Source: CAUZSN01 sp963582345 | Lineage (GTDB): Bacteria > Planctomycetota > Planctomycetia > Planctomycetales > Planctomycetaceae | DNA: 9,849 nt | Reading direction: 5' to 3' | Assembly: GCA_963582345.1 (NCBI GenBank) | Contig: CAUZSN010000101.1 | Coordinates: forward strand, 1 to 9,849 | In this document: in pieces, positions 1 through 7,018 of the stretch | How the letters are laid out: each line of letters begins with the position of its first letter | Position numbering within the stretch: position 1 is the stretch's first letter | Position numbers and translations under genes: made by a program | Notes under the pieces: generated by a model | The model's input: the letters and a program-made list of their open reading frames with translations, nothing else | What the model was told of the DNA's origin: nothing | Database searches by the model: none

Positions 1-1833
1 TGCGCAATGCCACTTGCGAATGAGCGGAAAACAAAGCCCCGCGAACTCGCATCCCAAATCGTTTCTCGACTTGATGTGTCCGATTTGTGTCACGAGCCGG
101 AAGTCGCTGGACCGGGGTTCATTAACCTCAAAGTGAAAGACGATTGGATTGAAGAGACGATCAATCGACTGATCTCGGATGAGCGATTGGGCCACCAACC
201 GACACAACTTCGACGACAGTACGTTATCGACTATTCGGGTCCGAACATTGCTAAGCCAATGCACGTCGGTCATTTGCGGAGCACGGTGATTGGCGACGCA
301 CTGTGTCGTATCCTGCGATTTATAGGACACGACGTTATTGGTGATAATCACATTGGCGATTGGGGTACGCAGTTCGGAATGATTATCTATGGTTACAAAC
401 ACTTCCTTGACCGTGGTGCTTTTGACAAAGGTGGCGTGGCCGAACTAGCCCGGCTTTATCGTCTGGTCAATCAGATTTCCGACTACCACGACATCAATTC
501 CGCCCTTCCGGAACTAAAACAACAACAGGCAAAGCAGCGGGAGTGTCTGGAATCTGTCGAGGCAGCTACCGACCCCAACGACAAACAGGCACATAAATCG
601 GTAAAGAAAATGCGGGCACACTTCTCTCAATTATCGGAAAGGATCGACGAATACGAAAAGCGGCGTGACATAGTTAACAACGATCTTCCGCTGAAAACTT
701 TGGCTGATACGCATCCCCACATCGTTGCAGCCGCTCGCAATGAAACGGCGAAACTGCACGCAGGCGATGAAGACAGTCGCCAACTTTGGGAACAATTCAT
801 CCCGAAATGCCGGGCCGCACTGGACGTCATATATAACCGCTTGGGGATCACGATCGATCGAGTACTGGGAGAAAGCTTTTATCAGTCGATGCTAGCTGAT
901 GTTGTCCAAGACATGTTATCCAAAGGTATTGCGAGTGAAAGCGAGGGTGCGGTTTGTGTCTTCGTTGAAGGAAACGAAGCCCCTTTCATCGTCCGTAAGA
1001 CAGACGGCGCCTTTACCTACGCGACAACGGACCTGGCGACAATCAAATACCGACATGAACAGTTCCAGGCCGACTCACTGTTGTACGTCGTTGACGCACG
1101 GCAGAGCGAACACTTTCGGTTGCTTTTTACTACCGCTCGACGATGGGGATTCAACCAGGCGGAATATCGACATGTCAGTTTTGGGACGATTTTGGGTAAC
1201 GATAAGAAACCGTTCAAGACACGCTCGGGCGATATCGTTGGTCTGGAAAGTCTGCTGGACGAAGCGATCGCACGGGCCCGACAGATCGTTGAGGAAAACG
1301 ACGATGCGAAGCTGGGCGGCCCGGAATTAGACGAGCCGACTCGTGCCAAGGTCGCCGAAACTGTCGGAATCGGAGGAATCAAATACGCCGATTTGCGACA
1401 CAATCGTGACAGCGATTACGTTTTTAGTTGGGAAAAAATGCTGGAGACCAACGGCGATACGGCCACCTACATTCAATACGCGTATGCTCGTATCGGAGGG
1501 ATCCTTCGCAAAGGCAACGTGAACCGCAATGCGCTCTGCAGTTCGAGCGGAAGCATTCGTATTTCAGTTCCACAGGAAAGAGAATTATCTCTGCAATTAT
1601 TGCGGTTTCCGGAGGCGATCGATGACGCTGCTGTGGATTGTCGGCCGAACATTCTCACTCAGTATCTTTTCGAAACCGCCAACAGTTTTAGCGCATTTCA
1701 TCGGGATTGTCCGGTCTTGAAAGCAGATAGCGAATCTGCGCGAATCAGTCGGTTGCTACTTTGTGATCTCACCGCCCGAATACTGTCTGTCGGCCTTGCG
1801 CTATTGGGCATCCAAACTTGTGAACAGATGTAA
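1..1833 (+). CDS. argS: Arginyl-tRNA synthetase, 5'-truncated by the window edge
   Basis: Class I aminoacyl-tRNA synthetase that charges tRNA-Arg with arginine in the cytoplasm. The frame is open to base 1, and the codons before the first ATG (position 7) encode Cys-Ala, giving CAMPLA. This matches the middle of the ArgRS N-terminal domain, so the true start is upstream and position 7 is not the start. Counting from that Met, EVAGPGFINL (residues 32-41) closes the N-terminal domain. The HIGH motif is HVGH (86-89) in SGPNIAKPMHVGHLRST. GDNHIGDWGTQFG follows at about 112-124. The KMSKS-equivalent loop is KPFKTRSG (401-408). A helical DALR anticodon-binding domain fills the C-terminus and ends in the typical LLGI...EQM. 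An unusual charged, Gln/Lys/Glu-rich segment (about 156-228) sits between the HIGH region and the rest of the catalytic domain and looks like a coiled coil. The gene converges on the PIN-TRAM gene with about 60 bp between them and no clear terminator. Confidence 0.97.
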   Translation, partial: CAMPLANERKTKPRELASQIVSRLDVSDLCHEPEVAGPGFINLKVKDDWIEETINRLISDERLGHQPTQLRRQYVIDYSGPNIAKPMHVGHLRSTVIGDALCRILRFIGHDVIGDNHIGDWGTQFGMIIYGYKHFLDRGAFDKGGVAELARLYRLVNQISDYHDINSALPELKQQQAKQRECLESVEAATDPNDKQAHKSVKKMRAHFSQLSERIDEYEKRRDIVNNDLPLKTLADTHPHIVAAARNETAKLHAGDEDSRQLWEQFIPKCRAALDVIYNRLGITIDRVLGESFYQSMLADVVQDMLSKGIASESEGAVCVFVEGNEAPFIVRKTDGAFTYATTDLATIKYRHEQFQADSLLYVVDARQSEHFRLLFTTARRWGFNQAEYRHVSFGTILGNDKKPFKTRSGDIVGLESLLDEAIARARQIVEENDDAKLGGPELDEPTRAKVAETVGIGGIKYADLRHNRDSDYVFSWEKMLETNGDTATYIQYAYARIGGILRKGNVNRNALCSSSGSIRISVPQERELSLQLLRFPEAIDDAAVDCRPNILTQYLFETANSFSAFHRDCPVLKADSESARISRLLLCDLTARILSVGLALLGIQTCEQM

Positions 1834-1894
1834 GGCTTACGCCCAACTTTAACGGACCGGTTTGCGGAATGTCACAAACTACAATGTGCATCTC

Positions 1895-2928
1895 TTACGA
1901 CTTATCGTCCGCTTGAGCCTGCCGTCCAAAAATCATGCGCCCCGCACTGCTTTGCAATACACTTGTCACGACTGCCGCGATGTCCTTTCCTATCAGATTG
2001 CTGGCCTGTTCACAAACAACCATGGTTCCGTCGTTGAGGTAGCCGATGCCTTGACCGGGCGACTCACCTTCCTTGAGTATCTTGATGTGTAGGTGGTCGC
2101 CAGGCAGGTATCGCGGTCTCAACGAGTTGGCCACGTCGTTCAGATTAACCACCTCAACACCCTGCACGTTGGCAACTTTGTTCAAGTTGAAATCGCTGGT
2201 CACGACGCGGCCGCCTAGGTCTTTGGCTAAGTTGACCAATCGTTGATCGATAGTAGTCATTCTGTCGCTGGTGTCCTTGGTCTGGTACATTGTCACATCA
2301 GCGTTCGGGCTGTTCTGCAATCTGGTCAATATGTCCAGACCTCGCCTGCCACGTGTCCTGCGGTTCTTGTCGCTGCTGTCGGCAATCGCCTGCACCTCCT
2401 GCAGTATGAATTCGGGGACAATCAACTCTGAATCGAGAATCTTTGTTTCGACAACGTCCGCAATACGACCATCGATCAATGCACTGCTGTCTAGAAATAA
2501 CGGCCGAGCACCCTTCAGTTCGCGTGAGAATTCCACGTACGGTATGACAAACCGAAAGTCATCCTTAGTTTGCAGCAAAATCGAGATACTGAGATATGAC
2601 AGAAACAGCGTTGTCAGCAAAATGACTCCACCGCGGAACGCGACTATCTTCATTGCCCTAAAAACCGGGTCCAAGGCCAATATCAACAGGTAACTCAACA
2701 ATGTCCCGATCAAGACCCCGAAATAGATGGCCGATATGATCTCGATTCGCTTGTGTGGAGTCAGAACGTCGATTAGCGTTACGACTTGTGTCCCAGCCAG
2801 CAAGAAAAAAACGCTGTAAGCTCGTTGTCCGTGACGATCTGTGGCGGATCCGATCCTGGTTGGACAAACGTGGCAATCGCTCCCGCGCAAACACCGAGAT
2901 ACAGTACCCGCAGAAGTAATAAAAGCAT
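1895..2928 (-). CDS. Membrane-anchored PIN-TRAM domain protein (YacL-like), reading frame broken by a one-base deletion
   Basis: Predicted membrane-bound PIN-domain nuclease with a C-terminal TRAM domain, of the kind represented by Bacillus YacL. The true start is probably ATG at 2928: it follows an AGGTGA ribosome site and begins MLLLLLRVLYLGVCAGAIAT, a good first membrane helix. That frame runs only 49 codons to a TAA at 2781-2779. The rest of the protein is in the neighbouring frame, from about 2825 down to the stop at 1895-1897. Adding one base near 2804-2826 joins the parts into about 344 residues. Beyond the junction come further hydrophobic segments (AYSVFFLLAGTQVVTLI; ISAIYFGVLIGTLLSYLLIL; GGVILLTTLFLSYLSISILL). 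Then comes the PIN domain with its acidic residues in LFLDSSALIDGRI, VPEFILQEV, TTIDQRL and VVTSDFNLNK, and a TRAM-like end (LPGDHLHIKILKEGESPGQG...). A continuous alternative reading from 2938 would replace the hydrophobic N-terminus with an unconvincing Cys/Arg-rich stretch. It lies 112 bp downstream of the HIT gene, perhaps in one transcript. Confidence 0.88.
2804..2826 (-). other. Frameshift site in the PIN-TRAM gene
   Basis: Frame analysis places the loss of one base here. Upstream, the start frame reads ...PPQIVTDN; downstream, the neighbouring frame reads AYSVFFLLAG. One missing base in the + strand stretch GTAAGCTCGTTGTCC (2816-2830) would restore VTDN-GAYSVFF. A lost A in the seven-A run at 2805-2811 would instead give VTDNELTAFFFLLAG. 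The homopolymer is the mechanistically likelier place for a sequencing or replication slip. Which base is missing cannot be decided from this sequence. Confidence 0.75.
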
Positions 2929-3040
2929 CGGATTTCACCTAGGCTGGAGAAATCTAACACACGAAAACGACCACACTAACCAGTCATAGGATGTCGCACT
3001 CTGAATTGCTAGTGCTCAAAATCAGCGAAACTAAGCACAG

Positions 3041-3547
3041 TTACTCTTTGTCTTTTGTATTCAATTCTGTTTGTATCAGTTGAAACAATGTCTGTAACGA
3101 CTGGGAAATCACTTTTGTGTTGCCAACCACCGGCATGAAATTGGTGTCCCCCTCCCAACGGGGAACCAAATGCCAGTGTAAGTGTCCCGGTAAGCCGGCG
3201 CCGGCAGCTTTTCCCAGGTTCAGCCCGACGTTAAAGCCGTCGGGTTTCAAGACATTTTCCAAGACATCCGTCATCTGCCTGATTTTCTGCACACATTCCA
3301 GCAGCTCATCATCATCCAAATCTTGAAGTGTCGCCTTATGTTCTGACGGTGCAACCAACATGTGACCGTTGTTGTACGGGAAACGGTTCAATACAGTCAG
3401 GGACCGTGACTTTCGGTCAACAACCATGTTGTCCTGATCACTGTGTGCATCGCGATACTGACAAAGAAAACAGTCTCTCGACTGATTCAGGTCAGTTGTC
3501 TCTATATAGGAGGACCGCCAAGGTGCCCAAAGATTCTCGTGTGACAC
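3041..3547 (-). CDS. HIT-family hydrolase, Ap4A phosphorylase type
   Basis: Histidine-triad nucleotide hydrolase/transferase of 168 residues, the usual size for bacterial HIT proteins of the Ap4A-phosphorylase subgroup. The triad is HLHWHLVPRW with His122, His124 and His126; the middle His would be the nucleophile. CFLC (Cys26, Cys29) in the N-terminal part is half of the zinc site often found in this subgroup. The stretches GFNVGLNLGKAAGAGLPGH and GDTNFMPVVGNTKVI are typical of it. The likely role is cleaving diadenosine tetraphosphate, a by-product of aminoacyl-tRNA synthetases, but the substrate cannot be proved from sequence. The start is GTG at 3547, preceded by AGAAGG about ten bases upstream; MSHENLWAPWRSSYI is a normal N-terminus for the family. 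It is first in a leftward pair with the PIN-TRAM gene and divergent from purU. Confidence 0.92.
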   Translation of the reverse strand: MSHENLWAPWRSSYIETTDLNQSRDCFLCQYRDAHSDQDNMVVDRKSRSLTVLNRFPYNNGHMLVAPSEHKATLQDLDDDELLECVQKIRQMTDVLENVLKPDGFNVGLNLGKAAGAGLPGHLHWHLVPRWEGDTNFMPVVGNTKVISQSLQTLFQLIQTELNTKDKE

Positions 3548-3666
3548 TTGAATCTCGCCTTCTGGCTTGTCACGCGGACTTTTGTGAGTACAAAGCTCGC
3601 TGCTTCGGGTTAGTGTGCGACACCTTTTCTTCCAGATTACGTCGGTGAGCGAGGCAACAAAACACT

Positions 3667-3696
3667 GCGGCTGCTTATAACTGAGTTGTTAGCCGC
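3667..3696. other. Imperfect hairpin in the HIT-purU intergenic region
   Basis: GCGGCT (3667-3672) pairs with AGCCGC (3691-3696). Inside, ATAAC pairs with GTTGT around a TGA loop, with a small internal loop between the two stems. It lies 112 bp before the purU start and 120 bp before the HIT start, in the 260-bp divergent region. There is no T-run typical of a terminator on the + strand and only a short GTTTTG on the minus strand. It could be a regulator-binding dyad, a leader structure or chance. Confidence 0.25.
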
Positions 3697-3807
3697 TTTC
3701 AAGTAATCGCTAGTGACAGGACCCATTACAGTCGATAAAACGTCCATGATACACGCGAAAGATTGAACGAGACAAGCGGAATGTCTAGCGTTAAAAGGTA
3801 GCTCAAC

Positions 3808-4677
3808 ATGCAGGTCGTCATCACTGCGGTCGGCCCGGACAACAGGGGCCTCGCAGATCCGATTATACATTATGTCGCCTCGGGTGGAGCGAATGTTCGC
3901 GAGATCCAGATGTATGATCACGATTCTGAACGTCTGTTCGCCATGTTGCTACGGATGGAATGGTCGGCCGATCGCGAGCCGATTCGCGTCCTGCGCGAGC
4001 AGATGAAGGAAATCGGTCGTTTGAAAGGTTTGTCGATCCGCACGTGGTCGCGAGACGAACACAACCGCCATCCACGACTGGCAATTTGTACGACCCACCG
4101 GCCTGAGCCGGTATTGGCCGTCTTGCGAGCAATCCGTGATCAGCGCCTGAAAGCGACGCCCGCGGTGATCATCGGAAATCGACCGTCCTGCCAAGGTGTC
4201 GCCGAACAATTCGCCGTCGATTGGCATCACATTGGTGACGAACATGGTCGTCCGAACAACAATCGCATGGTTGAACTGTTCGATGAATACGAAGTCGACT
4301 ACATCGTATTAGCCCGCTACATGCGGATTCTGCCGCCCAGTACATGCTGGCGATTTTCCGGAGGTCGGATTATCAACTTGCACCACGGATTGCTGCCATC
4401 GTTTCCGGGACTTCGGCCGTACGAGGACGCGTACGAACGCAACATGCTGACCTACGGTGCCACCGTGCACTTCATCATGCCGGAACTCGATGCCGGCAAT
4501 CAGATCATCCATCAAAGCACGTTCACTGTCTTTCCTGGAACATCGGTGGAAGAAATCAAACGTAAGGGCGAAGAGGATCATGAACCAGCTTGTTTGGTCG
4601 AAGGCCTGCATCGCGTTGTCGAACGGGTCGTCGAGTTACATTTCCATCGCGTGGTCCGTCAGGACACTCCTCGTTAA
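3808..4677 (+). CDS. purU: Formyltetrahydrofolate deformylase
   Basis: Hydrolyses 10-formyl-THF to THF and formate, balancing the one-carbon pool and supplying formate for purine synthesis. The protein has 289 residues, close to the usual PurU length of about 280-290. An N-terminal ACT domain begins VVITAVGPDNRGLADPII and ends near residue 80. The formyltransferase-type catalytic domain follows, starting near RLAICTTHRPEPVLAVL (90-106). The catalytic triad expected for the fold is visible: Asn190 and His192 in INLHHGLLPSFPGLRPY, and Asp228 in ELDAGNQI. The segment VDYIVLARYMRILPP (163-177) is also a PurU signature. The ACT domain separates it from plain GAR or Met-tRNA formyltransferases. The ATG at 3808 follows AAAAGGTAG at good ribosome-site distance; an upstream ATG at 3781 meets a stop after six codons. 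Its stop overlaps that of the convergent glycosylase gene. Confidence 0.94.
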   Translation: MQVVITAVGPDNRGLADPIIHYVASGGANVREIQMYDHDSERLFAMLLRMEWSADREPIRVLREQMKEIGRLKGLSIRTWSRDEHNRHPRLAICTTHRPEPVLAVLRAIRDQRLKATPAVIIGNRPSCQGVAEQFAVDWHHIGDEHGRPNNNRMVELFDEYEVDYIVLARYMRILPPSTCWRFSGGRIINLHHGLLPSFPGLRPYEDAYERNMLTYGATVHFIMPELDAGNQIIHQSTFTVFPGTSVEEIKRKGEEDHEPACLVEGLHRVVERVVELHFHRVVRQDTPR

Positions 4678-5360
4678 GAAGCCCCACGCTGCAATAGTGT
4701 AGCTGCTGTTTGCACGACGTGATCCAACATTGTCTCAGTCAGTCTGCCCGTAAACGTGTTTTGCTGGCTAGGATGATAGCTGCCTACGAGCCATTGTTCG
4801 GTGTCGAATTGGACAGTGGCGGCATGGGCGAACTTTGGAATCGGTCCCGAGTACCAACCTGCGTCGCGGGCCTTATCAATTACCGAACGCCATCCGATTT
4901 GGCCCAAGGCCAAAAAGACTTTCACTTGCAGCAGAACAACGGTTGTGTCGAACCAATCAGCGCAGTTACGGATCTCTTCTCGAGTTGGTTTGTTAGCAGG
5001 CGGTGCACAATGACAGGCCGCAGTGACAGCACAATTAGTAAGCACCAAACCATCATCACGATGACTCGATTTTGATTGATTTGCAAATCCTGCTTTATAC
5101 AGCGCCCGGTACAGCCAGTCGCCGCTGCGGTCGCCGGTGAACATGCGGCCGGTTCGATTGGCGCCATGCGCTGCTGGAGCCAGCCCGACGATTAACAGTC
5201 TCGCCCGTGAGTCCCCGAAATTAGGAACAGGCTTTCCCCAATAGTCGCAGTCGCGATACATCTTGCGTTTTTCGCGAGCGACCATTTGGCAATACTCGCG
5301 CAGACGAGGGCATCGTTTGCACGTGATAATCTTGCGGTTAAGACGATTCCATTTACTCAT
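4674..5360 (-). CDS. Uracil-DNA glycosylase, family 5 (UDGb)-like, iron-sulfur type
   Basis: Predicted base-excision repair enzyme that removes uracil and perhaps other deaminated bases from DNA. Motif A is GLAPAAHGANRTGRMFTGDR (residues 59-78 from the chosen start). It lacks the polar Asp/Asn of families 1 and 4 and fits family 5. Motif B is SYHPSQQNTFTGRLT, with the His at 196. Four cysteines in the spacing for a 4Fe-4S cluster are present: Cys14-X2-Cys17 in CKRCPRL, then Cys118 and Cys133 around HCAPPANKPT. The length from 5360 is 228 residues. I chose ATG 5360 because AGGA sits five bases upstream and the product starts MSKWNRLNRKIITCKRCPRL, as family members do. ATG 5375 is possible. A TTG at 5480 would add a 40-residue extension without a good ribosome site. 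The gene follows glnA on the same strand; its stop shares TTAA with the purU stop. Confidence 0.92.
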   Translation of the reverse strand: MSKWNRLNRKIITCKRCPRLREYCQMVAREKRKMYRDCDYWGKPVPNFGDSRARLLIVGLAPAAHGANRTGRMFTGDRSGDWLYRALYKAGFANQSKSSHRDDGLVLTNCAVTAACHCAPPANKPTREEIRNCADWFDTTVVLLQVKVFLALGQIGWRSVIDKARDAGWYSGPIPKFAHAATVQFDTEQWLVGSYHPSQQNTFTGRLTETMLDHVVQTAATLLQRGAS

Positions 5361-5459
5361 CAAAGTCCTACTCATTTGCTTCGGGAACCAAGAAATCGTG
5401 ATTGCATAAGCAGGAAGAAGATTTTCTACCGGCATATATTTGCGCGAGTTGATCTCGAT

Positions 5460-5484
5460 GGGCTTCTCGGTCCCGATCAAACCC
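5460..5484 (-). terminator. Weak hairpin just after glnA
   Basis: In the glnA direction GGGTTT pairs with AAGCCC (one G-T pair), with TCG/CGA pairing inside. It starts three bases after the glnA stop. No U-run follows, so it is not a standard intrinsic terminator. It could attenuate read-through from glnA into the glycosylase gene or simply protect the mRNA 3' end. Confidence 0.25.
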
Positions 5485-5486
5485 GC

Positions 5487-6902
5487 TCAAATATCGTAAT
5501 ACATAGCAAATTCAAATGGATGCGGTCGCTGACGCAGGGCTTCCACTTCGTGCTCGGTTTTGTACCAAATCCACGTGTCGATAACGTCTGCCGTAAACAC
5601 ATCACCTCTCAATAGAAAGTCATGGTCCTTGTGCAGGGCGTTCAAGGATTCCTCGAGCGACATAGGCGCCTTCGCCAACGTGACTAGTTCTTCAGGATCC
5701 AAATCGTAGATATCCTTGTCCAACGGATCTCCGGGACTAGTCTTGTTCTGAATTCCGTCGATGGCTGCCATCAAGACAGCTGACATGGCAAGATACGGAT
5801 TCGAAGACGAATCGGGACACCGAAATTCGAACCGTTTTTTCTCGGCATGCGGACTGTGGACCGGGATTCTGATTGCCGCCGAGCGATTGCGGTAGCTGTA
5901 GGTCAGGTTGACGGGAGCCTCCAAGCCCGGCAACAGACGTTTGTAGCTGTTTGTAGTCGGGCAACAGAAGGCCAACAAGGCGGGAGCATGCTGCAGGATG
6001 CCTCCCATGGCGTACATGGCTGTGTCGCTTAGCCCTCCATATCCGGAACCGGCAAACAACGGTTCGTCGGTTTTCCACAATGAAAAATGCAGGTGCATGC
6101 CTGATCCATTGTCATTCCATAATGGTTTGGGCATAAAAGTCGCCGTCTTTCCATGTCGGCTGGCCACATTCTTGACGATGTACTTGTACCGTAGCACGTG
6201 GTCGGATGTCTGGACCAGCGAACCGTAGTTCAAGTCGATTTCGCACTGCCCGCCGGTGGCGCTTTCATGATGCTGACCTTCCGTCTCGACGCCGCATTCC
6301 ATCAGCGACAGCATGATCTCGGTACGAATATCCTGTAGCGTGTCGGTAGGGGGGACGGGAAGGTAGCCTTCCTTATATCGAATTTTGTAACCCGTATTCG
6401 GTCCGTTCCGCTCGCTCCCCCGGTTCCACTGGCCCTCGACGCTGTCGACATGATAGTACGATTCGTGCTCGTTTTGATCAAAACGAACCTCGTCGAAGAT
6501 AAAAAACTCGACCTTGGGCCCAAAATTGGCTACGTCGGCGATGCCGGTCGATTTCATGTAATTTTCTGCTTTTCGGGCAACATTGCGCGGATCCTTGGCA
6601 TAGTCTTCGCGTGTGATAGGATCTTGAATGTTGCAGGTCATCGCCAGGGTTTCTTTCATGAACGGATCAACGAATGCAGTTTCAGGTTGTGGCACCACCA
6701 GCATGTCACTTTCGTTGATCGCCTGCCAGCCGTGGAACGACGAGCCGTTGAATCCAAACCCTTCTTCGAAGTCCTTTTCCGTCAGGACTTTAGCAGGAAT
6801 TGTGAAGTGCTTCTGCGTTCCGGGAAAATCCATGAATCGCAGATCGATGGCTCGGATTTCGCGTTCGCGACATAGAGCAAGCACTTCACGAGGTGTCATC
6901 AT
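5487..6902 (-). CDS. glnA: Glutamine synthetase type I
   Basis: ATP-dependent synthesis of glutamine from glutamate and ammonium, the main nitrogen-assimilation enzyme, normally a cytoplasmic dodecamer. From ATG 6902 the protein has 471 residues, the normal GSI length; a longer reading from 6983 adds unrelated residues. ATG 6899 directly after it is equally possible; GGGAAGAG precedes both. Visible motifs are RAIDLRFMDFPG; the metal and substrate residues Glu132 (KVEFFIF), His211-His212-Glu213 and Glu221 (GQCEID); His270 (NGSGMHLHF); the flap Glu328 (PGLEAPVN); the NRSAAIRIP loop; and RFEFRCPDSSSNPYLAM. Tyr399 in DIYDLDPEE matches the adenylylation site of GSI-beta, so control by an adenylyltransferase (GlnE type) is likely. 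One oddity: the DGSS motif reads FNGSS, with Asn (codon 6747-6749) in place of the Asp-50 of enteric GS. The upstream region carries candidate sigma-54 and sigma-70 promoters. Confidence 0.97.
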   Translation of the reverse strand: MMTPREVLALCREREIRAIDLRFMDFPGTQKHFTIPAKVLTEKDFEEGFGFNGSSFHGWQAINESDMLVVPQPETAFVDPFMKETLAMTCNIQDPITREDYAKDPRNVARKAENYMKSTGIADVANFGPKVEFFIFDEVRFDQNEHESYYHVDSVEGQWNRGSERNGPNTGYKIRYKEGYLPVPPTDTLQDIRTEIMLSLMECGVETEGQHHESATGGQCEIDLNYGSLVQTSDHVLRYKYIVKNVASRHGKTATFMPKPLWNDNGSGMHLHFSLWKTDEPLFAGSGYGGLSDTAMYAMGGILQHAPALLAFCCPTTNSYKRLLPGLEAPVNLTYSYRNRSAAIRIPVHSPHAEKKRFEFRCPDSSSNPYLAMSAVLMAAIDGIQNKTSPGDPLDKDIYDLDPEELVTLAKAPMSLEESLNALHKDHDFLLRGDVFTADVIDTWIWYKTEHEVEALRQRPHPFEFAMYYDI

Positions 6903-6952
6903 CGCTCTTCCCAGTTCCCAAATCGAATTGTGAGTTGTATCCGAATATCTGT

Positions 6953-6980
6953 AGTATACAGCACGCAAATACCATACCAA
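6953..6980 (-). promoter_or_regulatory. Candidate sigma-70-like promoter of glnA, overlapping an inverted repeat
   Basis: On the minus strand TTGGTA (6980-6975) and TATACT (6958-6953) are separated by 16 bases. The -10 matches the consensus at five of six positions and the -35 at four. The -10 lies inside the perfect dyad CTGTA-GTA-TACAG (+ strand, 6949-6961), an operator-like arrangement. Because it overlaps the sigma-54 candidate, at most one may be real, or both may serve different nitrogen conditions. Confidence 0.35.
6965..6980 (-). promoter_or_regulatory. Candidate sigma-54 (-24/-12) promoter of glnA
   Basis: Read on the minus strand, the sequence is TTGGTATGGTATTTGC. It has the required GG and GC exactly ten bases apart and fits TGGCAC-N5-TTGC at eight of ten positions (TGGTAT-N5-TTGC). 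The GC element is about 62 bases before the glnA ATG, leaving a leader of roughly 50 bases. Sigma-54 control of glnA is established in enteric bacteria. No enhancer site for an NtrC-type activator was identified here. It overlaps a sigma-70-like alternative. Confidence 0.45.
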
Positions 6981-7018
6981 CACGGCTAACTAGTCAATCA
7001 TTCTGCAGTGAGCATCAT

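Noticed and set aside
1017..1403. Long minus-strand open frame inside argS
   Set aside because: Shadow of the ArgRS coding frame; the translation has no recognisable domain.
2805..2811. Programmed -1 ribosomal frameshift at the T-run of the PIN-TRAM mRNA
   Set aside because: In the start frame the in-phase TTT TTT is preceded by G, not T, so the classic X XXY YYZ heptamer is not met, and no downstream stimulatory structure was seen. An error or mutation is more likely.
2658..2960. Minus-strand open frame of 100 codons overlapping the PIN-TRAM start
   Set aside because: Its product is not family-like, and the hydrophobic 2928 frame plus the PIN frame explain the region better.
3012..3038. 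GTGCT...AGCAC inverted repeat after the HIT gene as a terminator
   Set aside because: Only five pairs with a 17-base loop and no T-run.
3765..3800. TTGAAC-17-TAGCGT as a purU promoter
   Set aside because: The -10 matches consensus at only three of six positions.
5361..5480. N-terminal extension of the glycosylase from the TTG at 5480
   Set aside because: No ribosome site, no family similarity, and a better start with AGGA at 5360.
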